From assembly GCA_015492245.1 (NCBI GenBank), contig WGFM01000030.1, forward strand, positions 1-32,389: a DNA stretch of 32,389 nucleotides, read 5' to 3'. The stretch is from Deltaproteobacteria bacterium (GTDB lineage: Bacteria > Desulfobacterota > GWC2-55-46 > DRQE01). Both the position numbers and the translations under genes were made by a program. Under the pieces are notes generated by a model. That model was not told where the DNA came from and did not search any database. It worked only from the letters and a program-made list of their open reading frames with translations. Numbering within the stretch: position 1 is the stretch's first letter; each line of letters starts with the position of its first letter. Below are positions 1 through 7,907 of this stretch, in pieces.

Positions 1-466
1 TACAGAACAACTCTGACCTCTCGGAGATTCTCCACTGCAACAAACGCCTCATTCTCATGCAAACCAGGGTTACAAACAAGAAGAAAAACCTCCTGGAAAA
101 GCTTTCAACTCTGAACGAGAGGGTGTATCAATCCATGCTTCTGAAAGAACAGTTTTTGACAATCTACTCATCTCGAGACCGCAAGAGTGCTTTCACAAAC
201 CTTAGAGAATGGATTGTTGCTGCCATAAAATCAAAGATACCGTCCTTTGTGGAGCCTGGATTCAAATTCTTTCGCAAAAGACACTATGTCCTTAACCACT
301 TTATCTGCAAAACAACCTCCGCCATTTCAGAGGGGCTCGATAACAAGATCAATAAGGTTAAAACGTATGGCATACGGCTACAAAGATGTTCAATGCTTCT
401 TGCTAAAAATTCACCAGCATTGTGGCCTGCCAAATCCAAGGGGTTCAACTTAAATACGAAAGAACC
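1..466 (+). mobile_element. 3' remnant of an ISL3-family insertion sequence
   Basis: The window opens inside a decayed insertion sequence. The coding part is the transposase tail described separately. About ten bases after its stop lies AAATACGAAAGAACC (452-466), which resembles the right terminal repeat of ISL3 elements, whose ends typically read GGTTCTTT or GGCTCTTT inward. The left end lies outside the window, so neither the matching inverted repeat nor the target duplication can be checked. The end position is inference. Confidence 0.45.
3..453 (+). pseudogene. ISL3-family transposase, C-terminal fragment with frameshift
   Basis: The frame starting at base 3 reads the end of a DDE transposase of the ISL3 (IS204/IS1001/IS1165) type. 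It shows a lysine-rich helical stretch, then a conserved family block seen here as SAISEGLDNKINKVK (about 324-368), matching the usual NxxxEGxNNKIKxxKR. The expected continuation, RMAYGYKDVQCFLLKIHQHCG, is present but in the +1 frame (about 358-430), so a frameshift lies near 355-368. The restored frame stops at 451-453. The 5' part is outside the window. The copy is therefore inactive. The frame of the first part runs on to 899, but that continuation is non-coding read-through. Confidence 0.8.
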
Positions 467-526
467 TTTTTTTGTTGTTCTTGGCTCTGAACTCTCCAGT
501 GGTCTCTGGCCTTGTTTTACAGGTCT

Positions 527-724
527 TCAATCCTTTTTCCTGCCATTCACCTCCTTCTGTTCTGAGTCCACTGCGATAACCACGAGCCTCTTACACCTTC
601 TGCACTTGATTTCCACACCCTCTGATGTAAGCCTTGCAACAAGGTTTCCGCACTCACACCTCAGGTCTGCACAGCCACACACCCCACCTTCGGTCGCATC
701 TATGGTCCTCTTTGTTCTGGTCAT
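527..724 (-). CDS. Com-like small zinc-ribbon protein, probably Fur-regulated
   Basis: A 65-residue cytoplasmic protein with six cysteines: C16, C18, C23, C25, C41 and C44. The core DLRCECGNL...EIKCRRCK resembles Com of phage Mu, a zinc-finger translational activator, and related Com-like small proteins in non-phage contexts. I chose ATG at 724 because AAGGAGG sits at a normal distance upstream; a TTG 12 codons earlier would lie inside the operator. A Fur-box-like sequence lies about 35 bp upstream, with a TTGACA -35 beside it, so it has its own promoter rather than depending on the porin gene upstream. The function is unknown. An RNA- or metal-binding role in iron-starved cells is inference. 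Confidence 0.7.
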   Translation of the reverse strand: MTRTKRTIDATEGGVCGCADLRCECGNLVARLTSEGVEIKCRRCKRLVVIAVDSEQKEVNGRKKD

Positions 725-758
725 CCCTGCCACCTCCTTGACGAGTGGCAGGTATTTC

Positions 759-792
759 AATAATGAATATCATTTTCATTTGAATCTGTCAA
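759..792 (-). promoter_or_regulatory. Fur box and promoter upstream of the Com-like gene
   Basis: AATAATGAATATCATTTTC (759-777) matches the classical 19-bp Fur box GATAATGATAATCATTATC at 15 of 19 positions. On the minus strand a TTGACA -35 lies at 787-792 and the box covers the expected -10 region. The same arrangement, TTGACA then about nine bases then GAAAATGATA, precedes the FTR1 gene. Confidence 0.7.
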
Positions 793-864
793 GACATTTC
801 TCCACCCTCAGGTGGGCAGCCCGCACCTCTCTTGCGGTCCATTGCACAGGGTTGCCCTCATCTC

Positions 865-2202
865 TCAGAAGGCAAGCTGCATCCTTACCCCGTAGATGAG
901 CATGTCATTGTCGCTCACACCGCCTGCGTTCATCACATACTGTATGTCAGGGGACACTGACAGATTGTTGTTGGCCCACCACTTGTAGTAAAGTTCCATG
1001 TAGTGCTCGTAGTCTGCGTTCACATCCTTCTGTGAATCCCTGTAGTGTGAGCTCACCCTCGTTATCCCGTAGGCCAGTCCCACCCTGTCGTTTCCCCTCT
1101 TCCAGCCATTTCCCAGAATCTGCACCCCTAAGGAAAGGCTCATATTGAAGGGCGAGACCCTCTCACGCTGCAGTCCGTATCTCAAGAACATGGCCACATC
1201 TGTTGAGAGTTCCTGATCTATACTCATCCCTATGCCCGTGTTTGCAAGGTCCTTGTCTGTTGAGCCTGCCCGCAGGTCTCTGTGTGCCTCTCTGTTTGTC
1301 CATAAATAGAACCGGTAGTTTCCATTGAGCCCGTAGTAGGGCCTCCATATATCGAGCTCTGCTATAACGAATGGTCTGTCCAGTATGTTCCTGAAGTCTC
1401 CGTCTCCTTCGAAAAGCCCCACTCTACCCTTCACCCGCAGGCCCTTGTTGTATATGGATGTAAACCTGTATGCCACACTCACCCCGGCCCCATAGTAGTT
1501 ATCGTCTCCACCGAATTCTATGGCTATGTTGTTAACGAATATATCTGCCGTGAACTGGTCTGTCTCCGAGTTGGCCACCATGTTGGTATCGAACATTGCT
1601 GTGGGATCCATCTTTCCTATGCTCAGCTCGAGCCTTTTATCCCTGGTGCTGGGTATGGGGAACTCTGTCCAGTACCATGCCTCAACAAGGTTGAAGCGTG
1701 GCTCGTTGAGCTCGAGGTCTGCATTTGGCCCTGAGAACGCATCGGGCAGAAGGGCTGCCACACCGTCACCCTCACCTATGTTGCCTCTGAAGTAGACATT
1801 GCCGTAGAGCCCTGCAGGCGCCATAAGGAAAAGGTCTGCAGAGTAAGAACCCTCTGCTCCATCCCGGCCTGCAGGGTTGTCCACCACACCCTGCAGGTTC
1901 ATGGTGAGGTCTCCACCTATTGTGAAGGCATCGAGCCTTTCCTCCATGGCTCTGAGTCTACCGGTTCTGTAGTCCACCATGGCAAGGTTTCTCTCAAGGG
2001 TTTCAAGGTGTAGCTTCATGTTTTCGAGCATACGGGTATGCTCTTTCAGCACATCCTTCTCGAGCCTTCTGGTTCGTTCCTCCAGTTCTTCCACTCGTCT
2101 TTCAAGTGCCTCCTCCTGTTCATCCTGTGCACCTGCCCGCGGGTCTGACAGCAGAACCAGAAACACAGCTACAACCACAACAGAAATGATACGCATCTTC
2201 AT
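865..2202 (-). CDS. OprB-like outer-membrane porin with N-terminal coiled coil
   Basis: A 445-residue exported protein. Residues 1-25 form a signal peptide ending AGAQ. Residues 26-85 are a charged heptad-like coiled coil rich in E, R and L, as in porins anchored to the cell wall or trimerised through a periplasmic helix. The rest has the alternating pattern of a beta barrel and ends in MQLAF, the aromatic C-terminus recognised by the BAM machinery. The last strands (SPDIQYVMNAGG..., then GVRMQLAF) resemble the OprB carbohydrate-selective porin family. ATG at 2202 is preceded by AAGGAGG. It lies 19 bp after the P19-like gene, so it probably belongs to the iron operon and supplies the outer-membrane entry route. 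The substrate is not readable from sequence. Confidence 0.8.
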   Translation of the reverse strand: MKMRIISVVVVAVFLVLLSDPRAGAQDEQEEALERRVEELEERTRRLEKDVLKEHTRMLENMKLHLETLERNLAMVDYRTGRLRAMEERLDAFTIGGDLTMNLQGVVDNPAGRDGAEGSYSADLFLMAPAGLYGNVYFRGNIGEGDGVAALLPDAFSGPNADLELNEPRFNLVEAWYWTEFPIPSTRDKRLELSIGKMDPTAMFDTNMVANSETDQFTADIFVNNIAIEFGGDDNYYGAGVSVAYRFTSIYNKGLRVKGRVGLFEGDGDFRNILDRPFVIAELDIWRPYYGLNGNYRFYLWTNREAHRDLRAGSTDKDLANTGIGMSIDQELSTDVAMFLRYGLQRERVSPFNMSLSLGVQILGNGWKRGNDRVGLAYGITRVSSHYRDSQKDVNADYEHYMELYYKWWANNNLSVSPDIQYVMNAGGVSDNDMLIYGVRMQLAF

Positions 2203-2221
2203 ACCATGACCTCCTTCATCC

Positions 2222-2752
2222 TTAGTATCCACCCTTCTTTCCAACACCGTAGTAGGTGAACTCCCACTCCATGGTGAAGGCTCTGAACCATGGCCTTACT
2301 CCTGTCTGGCGGTCTGTGTGCCTGCCAAAACCCTCTCCTGGGGGTGCTATCCAGTAGATGAGCCTGTATTTTCCTGGGCCAAAGAGCTTTACATTGTCCC
2401 CATAGTGGGGTCCATCGTTTGCCACCATGGGTGAAAGTGTGCCCTCCCTTTTCTGGCCCGTATCGAGCCTTACAAGCTCATAGCGTATTTCAAGGTGTGG
2501 AATCCATTCACCTGCTGCAAAGCCATTGGGGTTGTTCTCGGCTGCCCTTATGTCGCACTCGAGGTGGATGTCCGAGTCTGCCCTTGAGCTCATTATCCCC
2601 TCTGGTTCCATCTCTATGGGCTGCAGGTACACGGCAGCCACCTCCATGCCATATATGGACTGAGGATACCCTATGGGTGTCTCTATGGCCTTTGCAGGCA
2701 GATAGCTGAGAAGAATCAAAGAGATAGCTGTAACGATACTTGCCGGTCTCAT
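2222..2752 (-). CDS. P19/FetP/FtrA-type periplasmic iron (Tp34 family) protein
   Basis: A 176-residue secreted protein with a signal peptide ending PAKA near residue 22. Family hallmarks are clear: GMEVAAVYLQPIEMEPEG, NGFAAGEWIPHLEI, PMVANDGPHYGDNV and GRHTDRQTGVRPWF. P19 of Campylobacter, FetP of E. coli and FtrA of Bordetella are dimeric periplasmic Cu/Fe-binding proteins that work with an FTR1 permease in ferrous-iron uptake. Candidate ligands visible here are the early Met/Glu motif and His in IHLEC, PHYG and GRH. The family's usual DIHA segment reads DIRA, so one commonly conserved His is Arg. GGGAGG overlapping the end of the 56-residue gene serves as ribosome site. Confidence 0.9.
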   Translation of the reverse strand: MRPASIVTAISLILLSYLPAKAIETPIGYPQSIYGMEVAAVYLQPIEMEPEGIMSSRADSDIHLECDIRAAENNPNGFAAGEWIPHLEIRYELVRLDTGQKREGTLSPMVANDGPHYGDNVKLFGPGKYRLIYWIAPPGEGFGRHTDRQTGVRPWFRAFTMEWEFTYYGVGKKGGY

Positions 2753-2758
2753 CTTTCT

Positions 2759-2929
2759 TTACCTCCCTACCTTTTCTTTTAAGATGTTTATGCCCCCCTG
2801 CGCCAGAATACGCAAGGCACGGAAAACAAGCATAAGTTCCTTGATGTTATCTCTTTGTATTTGTTTTTTTCCTATTTCGCTGATTTCCTGGATTCGATCG
2901 AGGCATTGCTCCAGTTCTCCTTTATTCAT
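2759..2929 (-). CDS. 56-residue small helical protein in the iron operon
   Basis: A short open frame fills most of the gap between the FTR1-domain gene and the P19-like gene. It encodes 56 residues starting MNKGELEQCLDRIQEIS and ending LKEKVGR, with amphipathic helical character, one cysteine and no signal peptide or membrane segment. AAGGAAGG stands about eight bases before the ATG. Its stop lies six bases before the P19 ATG, and the P19 ribosome site overlaps the end of this frame, which suggests translational coupling. I do not recognise the family. Spacing and a good ribosome site argue that it is real; the short length leaves doubt. Confidence 0.6.
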   Translation of the reverse strand: MNKGELEQCLDRIQEISEIGKKQIQRDNIKELMLVFRALRILAQGGINILKEKVGR

Positions 2930-3013
2930 GTCATTATCCTTCCTTTATTGTGGTTATGGGTTTATCCTGTATTTTTCTGATCCTGTTTCTTTCTCTTTCA
3001 TGCAAGATCATCT

Positions 3014-3742
3014 TTATTCCTCCTTTCCTACTACCTTGTCGCCCACCACCTCACCCTTCCATTGCCACCGCCCGATATTCCGCAGGCGGGAGCTCAATAT
3101 CCATGCACTGTGTCGGGTATGGTTCACCTTGAGCCCGTCATCAGCAGCCCATATCTCGATATATCGCTCCCCCGTGTCAAGAGCGATGGCTACCCGCTCC
3201 GGGCTTCCTATTGCCTCCCAGAGGTTACCTGCGAGGGAAAGATAGCCCGAGCGGGTGAGGGTGATGGTGTTGTGGAGTTTCCAGGTTTTTTTGAGGATTT
3301 TCATGCCATCCACCTTTCTGTATCCTTTGCGGGGCATCAGGCCTTCAGGCCTTACCCCTTTTTTACCAAGTATCTTTGCCACCTCTTTCAGCATCTCCAC
3401 AAGCTCTCTGGCCTGTGCTTCTACCACGGCCGGGGGCACCCCTTTATTCATTGTCTTCCTGATATTGGTGAACCCCTTCTCGAGCCTGAGGGCTTCTCCG
3501 AAAGATATGAATCTTCTTACAGCCACCTCCATGTTTGCCCCTGGCCATTCGAATATTCCGAAGTAGGCATCCACCACCATTTCCACAGCATCGAAGGCCT
3601 TACCCCTTCGGTATTCTCTAAGTGCCTCACCAAGCTTTGCCTCTATCCTTGCCACAACATCCATCCACACACACCCTGCTGCATTTGCAAGAGTAGAGAA
3701 CCTGGCCACCCCCACCAGGGATGCTACTGCGTGCCTTGCCAT
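3014..3742 (-). CDS. Stand-alone FTR1-type periplasmic domain fused to an unknown C-terminal domain
   Basis: A 242-residue protein. Residues 27-125 align by eye with the N-terminal domain of the FTR1 permease encoded just upstream: VARIEAKLGEAL...DAYFGIFEWPG...MEVAV here against VAEKIGQSLERS...RAYFDIFEAEG...MEEAV there, then a shared LExGFxxxR block. In FTR1 proteins this domain faces the periplasm ahead of the channel. Residues 150-235 form a separate beta-rich module (TLTRSGYLSL, LWEAIGSPERVAIALD, ILSSRLRNIG) that I cannot assign. It recalls small uncharacterised proteins with a TITRSGYI...LGSPEYV pattern. The start is ATG 3742 with AAAGGAGG. The first 24 residues (…LANAAGC) look like a poor signal peptide or weak lipobox, so export is uncertain. 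Confidence 0.7.
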   Translation of the reverse strand: MARHAVASLVGVARFSTLANAAGCVWMDVVARIEAKLGEALREYRRGKAFDAVEMVVDAYFGIFEWPGANMEVAVRRFISFGEALRLEKGFTNIRKTMNKGVPPAVVEAQARELVEMLKEVAKILGKKGVRPEGLMPRKGYRKVDGMKILKKTWKLHNTITLTRSGYLSLAGNLWEAIGSPERVAIALDTGERYIEIWAADDGLKVNHTRHSAWILSSRLRNIGRWQWKGEVVGDKVVGKEE

Positions 3743-3760
3743 CTTAACGCCTCCTTTGTT

Positions 3761-3779
3761 GATATTGATTATCATTTTC
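3761..3779 (-). promoter_or_regulatory. Fur box upstream of the FTR1-domain gene
   Basis: GATATTGATTATCATTTTC matches the 19-bp Fur consensus at 16 positions. It lies between the end of the FtrD-like gene and the ribosome site of the following gene, so the downstream half of the cluster has its own iron-responsive promoter. On the minus strand it contains the same TGAAAATGATA core as the other two boxes. Confidence 0.75.
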
Positions 3780-3805
3780 AACCACGCCTCTTTTAAAAAA
3801 ACAGC

Positions 3806-5173
3806 TCAGAAGAGCACCCGGTACCACAGCGTTGCCACAAGCCCTATTCCCAGAGCCACGGGCACCATGGCAACTGGATTGCCCCTGGTAATCCTTCCGG
3901 CAAGATAGATACTCCACAGCCCGCCTGCTGCAAAAAGTGCCATCTCCACAAGGCTTACAAACTGCGCTGAAACACCCATGGACACCATGGACTGAAAAAG
4001 GGGCTGTCCCAGCCCGAGCACAAGTGATAAGAGTGCCACAGGCCCGTATGCGTAACCGGTAACGGTAAAACCTTCGAATACAGAGCCACGAGGCCTTCCC
4101 GGAAGGACTGCCAGAAGTGTCAACCCTGAGAGCGCTGCCATAACAGCCAGCATGCTCCCAACCATGAATATGGTTATGCTTATTGCATCGAGATAGAGGA
4201 AGACCTCACCTGCCTCCGGCCAGTTCACCACAAGCCAGCGTGGCCCCGGGCCGCCCACGATATGGAGCAACCCCATGTTCAGAAACATGTCTCCTATGGC
4301 ATGTTTAAGCCCTATATACAGCGGGCTTACCTGCCAGTAGAACGCACCGAGGGCCAGTCCGGTGGCGGACAGAAGAAAGACTACCTCCCAGGGGTTCGGC
4401 TCTCTTCGGGCTATCTCCTCTACCTCTCTGCCAGGCCTTCTTATCTCAAGCCTCAGGGAGCCCTTCTCCCCTGGCCTTACACACCTGAAACACTCTATGC
4501 AGTTTGCGCTGGAGGCCTTGGTGGCGGTATTGATGAATGTGGGGCACGGATACCCCCTGCTCGACCGGCAGGCCCTCTCGAAGCCAATTGCCCCGAACCT
4601 TGAGAGCACACCAAGAAGTGGCCCCATCGGGCAGAGATACCTGCACCACACCCTTCTGCCGCTTGCGTATACATAGCCCACAACCACTGCAAGGATGGTG
4701 GTTCCCCCAAGCACCTCAAGGGTTGCAAGGGGATAATCCCTTACACCCACCACCTGGCCAAATATGGTTATAACTATAAAGCTTGCTATGGCAATCCAGT
4801 CTTTGCGCAACCATCTCGGGGGTGCGAAATCAAGCCCCCTTCTGCCTGCATACTCACTTGCAGCCCCCTGTGGGCAGAGCACGCCGCACCAGAGCCTTCC
4901 AGAAAGTATTACCGATAGAAAGAGCAGCGGAAACCACACTGCCCAGATCACAAAGTTGGCAAAGAGGCTAATGTTGTCGAAGATGGTGGCCTCTTCTTCG
5001 GGAAGGGGCAGAAAAGCAGGAACCACCACAAGTGCCACCATGAGGAGGAATACCACAAGGTGAACACGCCAGAACCTCTCCCTGTGCCTTACGAAGAACC
5101 CCTCTATCCTTTCTACAAGGGGTCTGCCGAGTGTCCTTCTCTTTTCTGTCATGCCAATGCTTCTGCTTTCCAT
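3806..5173 (-). CDS. FtrD/NapH-like 4Fe-4S membrane protein of the iron-uptake system
   Basis: A 455-residue polytopic inner-membrane protein. Hydrophobic segments flank two NapH-type motifs, WCGVLCPQGA (C96, C100) and WCRYLCPMGPLLG (C177, C181), followed by a cysteine cluster with C202, C210, C225, C228 and C231 in ACRSSRGYPCP and NCIECFRC. The usual fourth Cys of a CxxCxxCxxxCP ferredoxin motif is absent after C231 (VRPGEKG), so C202 or C210 may complete the cluster. In Bordetella FtrABCD and the Campylobacter P19 locus, the equivalent protein is thought to accept electrons during ferrous-iron oxidation and transport. ATG 5173 follows GGGAGTGGGAG, 13 bp after the FTR1 stop; an upstream in-frame Met would overlap the FTR1 gene by about 100 bp. 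Five or more further helices follow residue 260. Confidence 0.85.
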   Translation of the reverse strand: MESRSIGMTEKRRTLGRPLVERIEGFFVRHRERFWRVHLVVFLLMVALVVVPAFLPLPEEEATIFDNISLFANFVIWAVWFPLLFLSVILSGRLWCGVLCPQGAASEYAGRRGLDFAPPRWLRKDWIAIASFIVITIFGQVVGVRDYPLATLEVLGGTTILAVVVGYVYASGRRVWCRYLCPMGPLLGVLSRFGAIGFERACRSSRGYPCPTFINTATKASSANCIECFRCVRPGEKGSLRLEIRRPGREVEEIARREPNPWEVVFLLSATGLALGAFYWQVSPLYIGLKHAIGDMFLNMGLLHIVGGPGPRWLVVNWPEAGEVFLYLDAISITIFMVGSMLAVMAALSGLTLLAVLPGRPRGSVFEGFTVTGYAYGPVALLSLVLGLGQPLFQSMVSMGVSAQFVSLVEMALFAAGGLWSIYLAGRITRGNPVAMVPVALGIGLVATLWYRVLF

Positions 5174-5186
5174 CTTCTCCCACTCC

Positions 5187-6410
5187 CTAAGGCCCGTCTG
5201 TGGTGGGGCCTGTCCTTCTCCTTGTAACAAGCCAGTAACCCATGGCAAGAAGCAGTGCTGCAAGCAAGAGGGTCTGCAGCACAAGACCTTCCTTCGATGG
5301 ATATATACCGAACAGTTCTATATGTGGCAGCCACTCAATCTCTGTGTAGGACAGCCAGCCTGCCTCCTGCAGTTCCTTTATGCCCTTACCTGCAAAGCTG
5401 AAGGCAAGGTAGTAGAGGAGGGCCGATGTAACGGCAAAGAAGGGCCTCACAGGTATCCTCACCGAGTAACGCCTTACAAGGATAAATACCACCGCAAGTG
5501 CCACGGCACCTGCCCCGAACCCTGCGAGTATGGCCTCACCGCTTTGGGCACTTGAGTATAGAGCCTCGTAGAAGAGTATGGTCTCTGCCCCTTCACGATA
5601 CACTGCAAGGAAGGCCGCGGAGGAGAGGGCAAGGAGGCTGGTTCTGCTCAGCGCAGTGTCCATCTTTCTTCTTATATAGTGATGCCACCTTTCCACCTCC
5701 ATCTTGCTTATGAGCCAGTAGCTCACATAGAACAACACCGCAGTGGCAACAAGCATGGTCAGACCCTCCAGCGCCTCCCTGTCTGCCCCACTGAGGCTTA
5801 CAACACTGCGAAACAGAACCGCCGTAACAACACTTGCAGCAAGGGCTGCCACACAGCCATAGTATATGAACCTTACGCTGTCCTTCCGGCCGGTTCTTAG
5901 AAGGTAGGCCACAAGGGCACTTATGATGAGTATCGCCTCCAAACCCTCTCTGAGGATTATTACGAGTGCGTTGCCCATCGTCTGGTAATAGGATGCGCTC
6001 ATGGCCTTCTCATCAACATTCCTGTCAGCACCTGTGAGCCTTCTGGCATCTTCCCTCAGCTTGCTTTTGAGGTCATCTACCCGCTGGCCTGCAACCTGCA
6101 CGGGCCTGCCGGATGTGATGGCCTCTCTTACGGAGGCAAAGCCCAGCTCAAGCTCTGTCTTTCTCTGTGTGGATATGTGCAGGGCTACGGCCTCTTCCAT
6201 CCCCTCTGCCTCGAATATGTCAAAGTATGCCCTTGAGAGCTCTGCCCTTGCCTCATTCGACTTACCCGAGCCATAGAGCTCCATGCTTCTCTCAAGGCTC
6301 TGGCCTATCTTTTCTGCGACACCGTTCCAACTGTCTGCTGATGCAGATGACACTGCAATGACAAGCAGGAACACTATCGATACACATCTTGCCACCACCT
6401 TCGGGAACAC
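5187..6410 (-). CDS. FTR1-family iron permease (FtrC/EfeU-like) with periplasmic N-domain
   Basis: A 407-residue permease. I place the start at GTG 6410 because AAGAGGAGG precedes it and residues 1-25 then form a clean signal peptide (…VIAVSSASA). A Met 13 codons upstream would translate the Fur box. Residues 27-135 are a helical periplasmic domain. From about 145 come seven membrane helices with both iron-binding REXXE motifs: REGLE (154-158) and REGAE (272-276). FTR1 proteins carry iron across the inner membrane. With the FtrD-like protein 13 bp downstream and a P19-like protein in the same cluster this is a P19/FtrABCD-type system. I see no FtrB cupredoxin and no EfeO/EfeB. Confidence 0.92.
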   Translation of the reverse strand: MFPKVVARCVSIVFLLVIAVSSASADSWNGVAEKIGQSLERSMELYGSGKSNEARAELSRAYFDIFEAEGMEEAVALHISTQRKTELELGFASVREAITSGRPVQVAGQRVDDLKSKLREDARRLTGADRNVDEKAMSASYYQTMGNALVIILREGLEAILIISALVAYLLRTGRKDSVRFIYYGCVAALAASVVTAVLFRSVVSLSGADREALEGLTMLVATAVLFYVSYWLISKMEVERWHHYIRRKMDTALSRTSLLALSSAAFLAVYREGAETILFYEALYSSAQSGEAILAGFGAGAVALAVVFILVRRYSVRIPVRPFFAVTSALLYYLAFSFAGKGIKELQEAGWLSYTEIEWLPHIELFGIYPSKEGLVLQTLLLAALLLAMGYWLVTRRRTGPTTDGP

Positions 6411-6428
6411 CTTCGGCCTCCTCTTTTT

Positions 6429-6462
6429 GATAATAATTATCATTTTCAATTAGGGATGTCAA
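6429..6462 (-). promoter_or_regulatory. Fur box and promoter of the FTR1 operon
   Basis: GATAATAATTATCATTTTC (6429-6447) matches the Fur consensus at 16 of 19 positions. On the minus strand TTGACA (6462-6457) is followed 15 bases later by GATAAT inside the box, so Fur binding would cover the -10. This is the classical arrangement for iron repression. Confidence 0.78.
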
Positions 6463-6530
6463 GGAAATTCTCGAAAAGATTTTCACCATCTGGACTTCGA
6501 CTATTCTGGGATAGAGGTATCAGCTGTGGG

Positions 6531-7838
6531 TCATCTGTTGTGGCACTGCTGGCAGCCCACATTTGAAGGGAGACTCTTCCCTATCTGGTCACCCTGGACC
6601 ACGCCTGTAACATAGTCCCATCTCAGTGCATCGTAATAGGGACCCCCGTGGGCAAAGTGGCAGGTAAGGCAGAAGACCTTGTCCTCGTTGTCCGCGTCCG
6701 CGTAGTAGAACTCCTGGTTCAGGTTTGCATCGGTATTTGCAGCAGGTAGCTTGTAGCCATCTGGGATGGAGTTATAGTGTGCCCAGTCTATGGTGTCAAC
6801 TCCTGCCCCTGATACATCGCCATCATCTATGACCGCTGCCACGGGATGTCTGCGCCAGTCCTCCCCTGTTGCGTTGCCAGGGACCCTGACCTCATGGAAG
6901 AAGAGGTGACACTTGGCACACCACCCTGCTATCCCACTGGGTCTCGTGGCATGGTCGTTTGGACCCTTTATGCCATCGTAGACATTGTTGTTGGCAGCAA
7001 CCGTGGGAGTACCTGTGTAGACGGACCAGAGGGGAACGCCATTTACAACCACAGGCGTGTAATTGCCACCGTCAGAGAACTTGCCAGTAATGCCTCCAAC
7101 CCAGCTCTTCATCTCGTGCAGTCTGCCATTGCCCTGCTGATCCACCCCTGATGTGAAGGAGTGGCACACCCCGCAGACATCTCCGCTTTCTACTGTAACG
7201 GTGCCCATGGCAGCCCACAGGTTTCTGTATATGTTGGTCCCTGTGTAGTGATCATAGGGGTTTGGCAGCGGAGTATCTGTGCCATGGGGATTGTGGCATG
7301 TGGTGCATGTGAGTATGAGTTTTGAACTGTTTGGATTGCCAGGTATGAGGGTGGCAAGCCCCACGCTGTGGCCGTAACCAAGGGCTGTCTGGGAGCCTGC
7401 TGTGGTGAGGTCGAAACTCGAGTCAAGCTCGCTGGAGAAGTCTCCGCCTGCTCCAATCTGGCCAAAGTCCTTCGTCTGGTCCCAGTTGAGAAGTCCCCCA
7501 CTGTGCACTATTGGAGCCCTCTCTCCATGGGGAGGATGGGCTACATCCCACATGCTTCCGCCAACACCATGACACTGTAGACAGAGTTTGTGCATCTCTG
7601 TTCTTGACGGAACATCACCCCTTAAAAGCACTATGCTCCCACCCGTGGCACCCCCGAGGTTGTCAGGGATTGCAGTGCTTCCACCCTGGCTGTTGTGCAT
7701 GGTGTGGCAACTACCGCATACAAGCGGGCCTGCCCCCTTGTGGACAGCATGGGCAGGCTGACCGGAAAGACAGAGAATGACAAAGACAAACACCGGAAGT
7801 ATCACACACCCTGAAGCTGAATATCCATGATGTCGCAA
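6531..7838 (-). CDS. Multihaem c-type cytochrome, seven CXXCH sites (paralogue 1)
   Basis: A secreted cytochrome of 435 residues. Seven haem-binding sites are visible in order: CGSCH, CLQCH, CTTCH, CGVCH, CAKCH, CLTCH and CQQCH. The mature protein begins VHKGAGPL after a signal peptide ending QPAHA. Such proteins move electrons across the periplasm or at the outer surface in metal-respiring and sulfur-cycling anaerobes. The start is uncertain. An ATG at 7886 lies inside a terminator-like hairpin and has no ribosome site. TTG 7838 follows AAAAGGAG (a long 12-base spacing), gives a proper signal peptide and makes the gene exactly as long as its paralogue (1308 bp). It ends about 80 bp before the FTR1 Fur box, but I see no direct evidence of shared regulation. 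Confidence 0.82.
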   Translation of the reverse strand: MRHHGYSASGCVILPVFVFVILCLSGQPAHAVHKGAGPLVCGSCHTMHNSQGGSTAIPDNLGGATGGSIVLLRGDVPSRTEMHKLCLQCHGVGGSMWDVAHPPHGERAPIVHSGGLLNWDQTKDFGQIGAGGDFSSELDSSFDLTTAGSQTALGYGHSVGLATLIPGNPNSSKLILTCTTCHNPHGTDTPLPNPYDHYTGTNIYRNLWAAMGTVTVESGDVCGVCHSFTSGVDQQGNGRLHEMKSWVGGITGKFSDGGNYTPVVVNGVPLWSVYTGTPTVAANNNVYDGIKGPNDHATRPSGIAGWCAKCHLFFHEVRVPGNATGEDWRRHPVAAVIDDGDVSGAGVDTIDWAHYNSIPDGYKLPAANTDANLNQEFYYADADNEDKVFCLTCHFAHGGPYYDALRWDYVTGVVQGDQIGKSLPSNVGCQQCHNR

Positions 7839-7867
7839 GGCTGCATACCACTCCTTTTCACAAAACC

Positions 7868-7907
7868 AAAAAAAACACCCCGCCATGTGATGTAAAACTT
7901 GCGGGGC
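7868..7907 (-). terminator. Terminator-like hairpin before cytochrome paralogue 1
   Basis: On the minus strand CCCCGC (7906-7901) pairs with GCGGGG (7883-7878), with a G-T pair extending it to 7 bp. The loop is 17 bases and is followed by eight consecutive T (7875-7868). It can terminate transcripts of the upstream cytochrome gene or attenuate expression of the downstream one. Confidence 0.75.

Noticed and set aside
57-899. A 280-residue plus-strand frame covering the transposase tail and beyond
   Set aside because: Only the first ~105 codons are transposase-like. After the frameshift it runs out of the element and through the antisense of the Com-like gene and its Fur box.
3062-3796. Long plus-strand frame of 244 codons
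   Set aside because: It is antisense to the FTR1-domain gene, which has a ribosome site, a Fur promoter and clear similarity to its neighbour. The frame itself has no domain or start signal.
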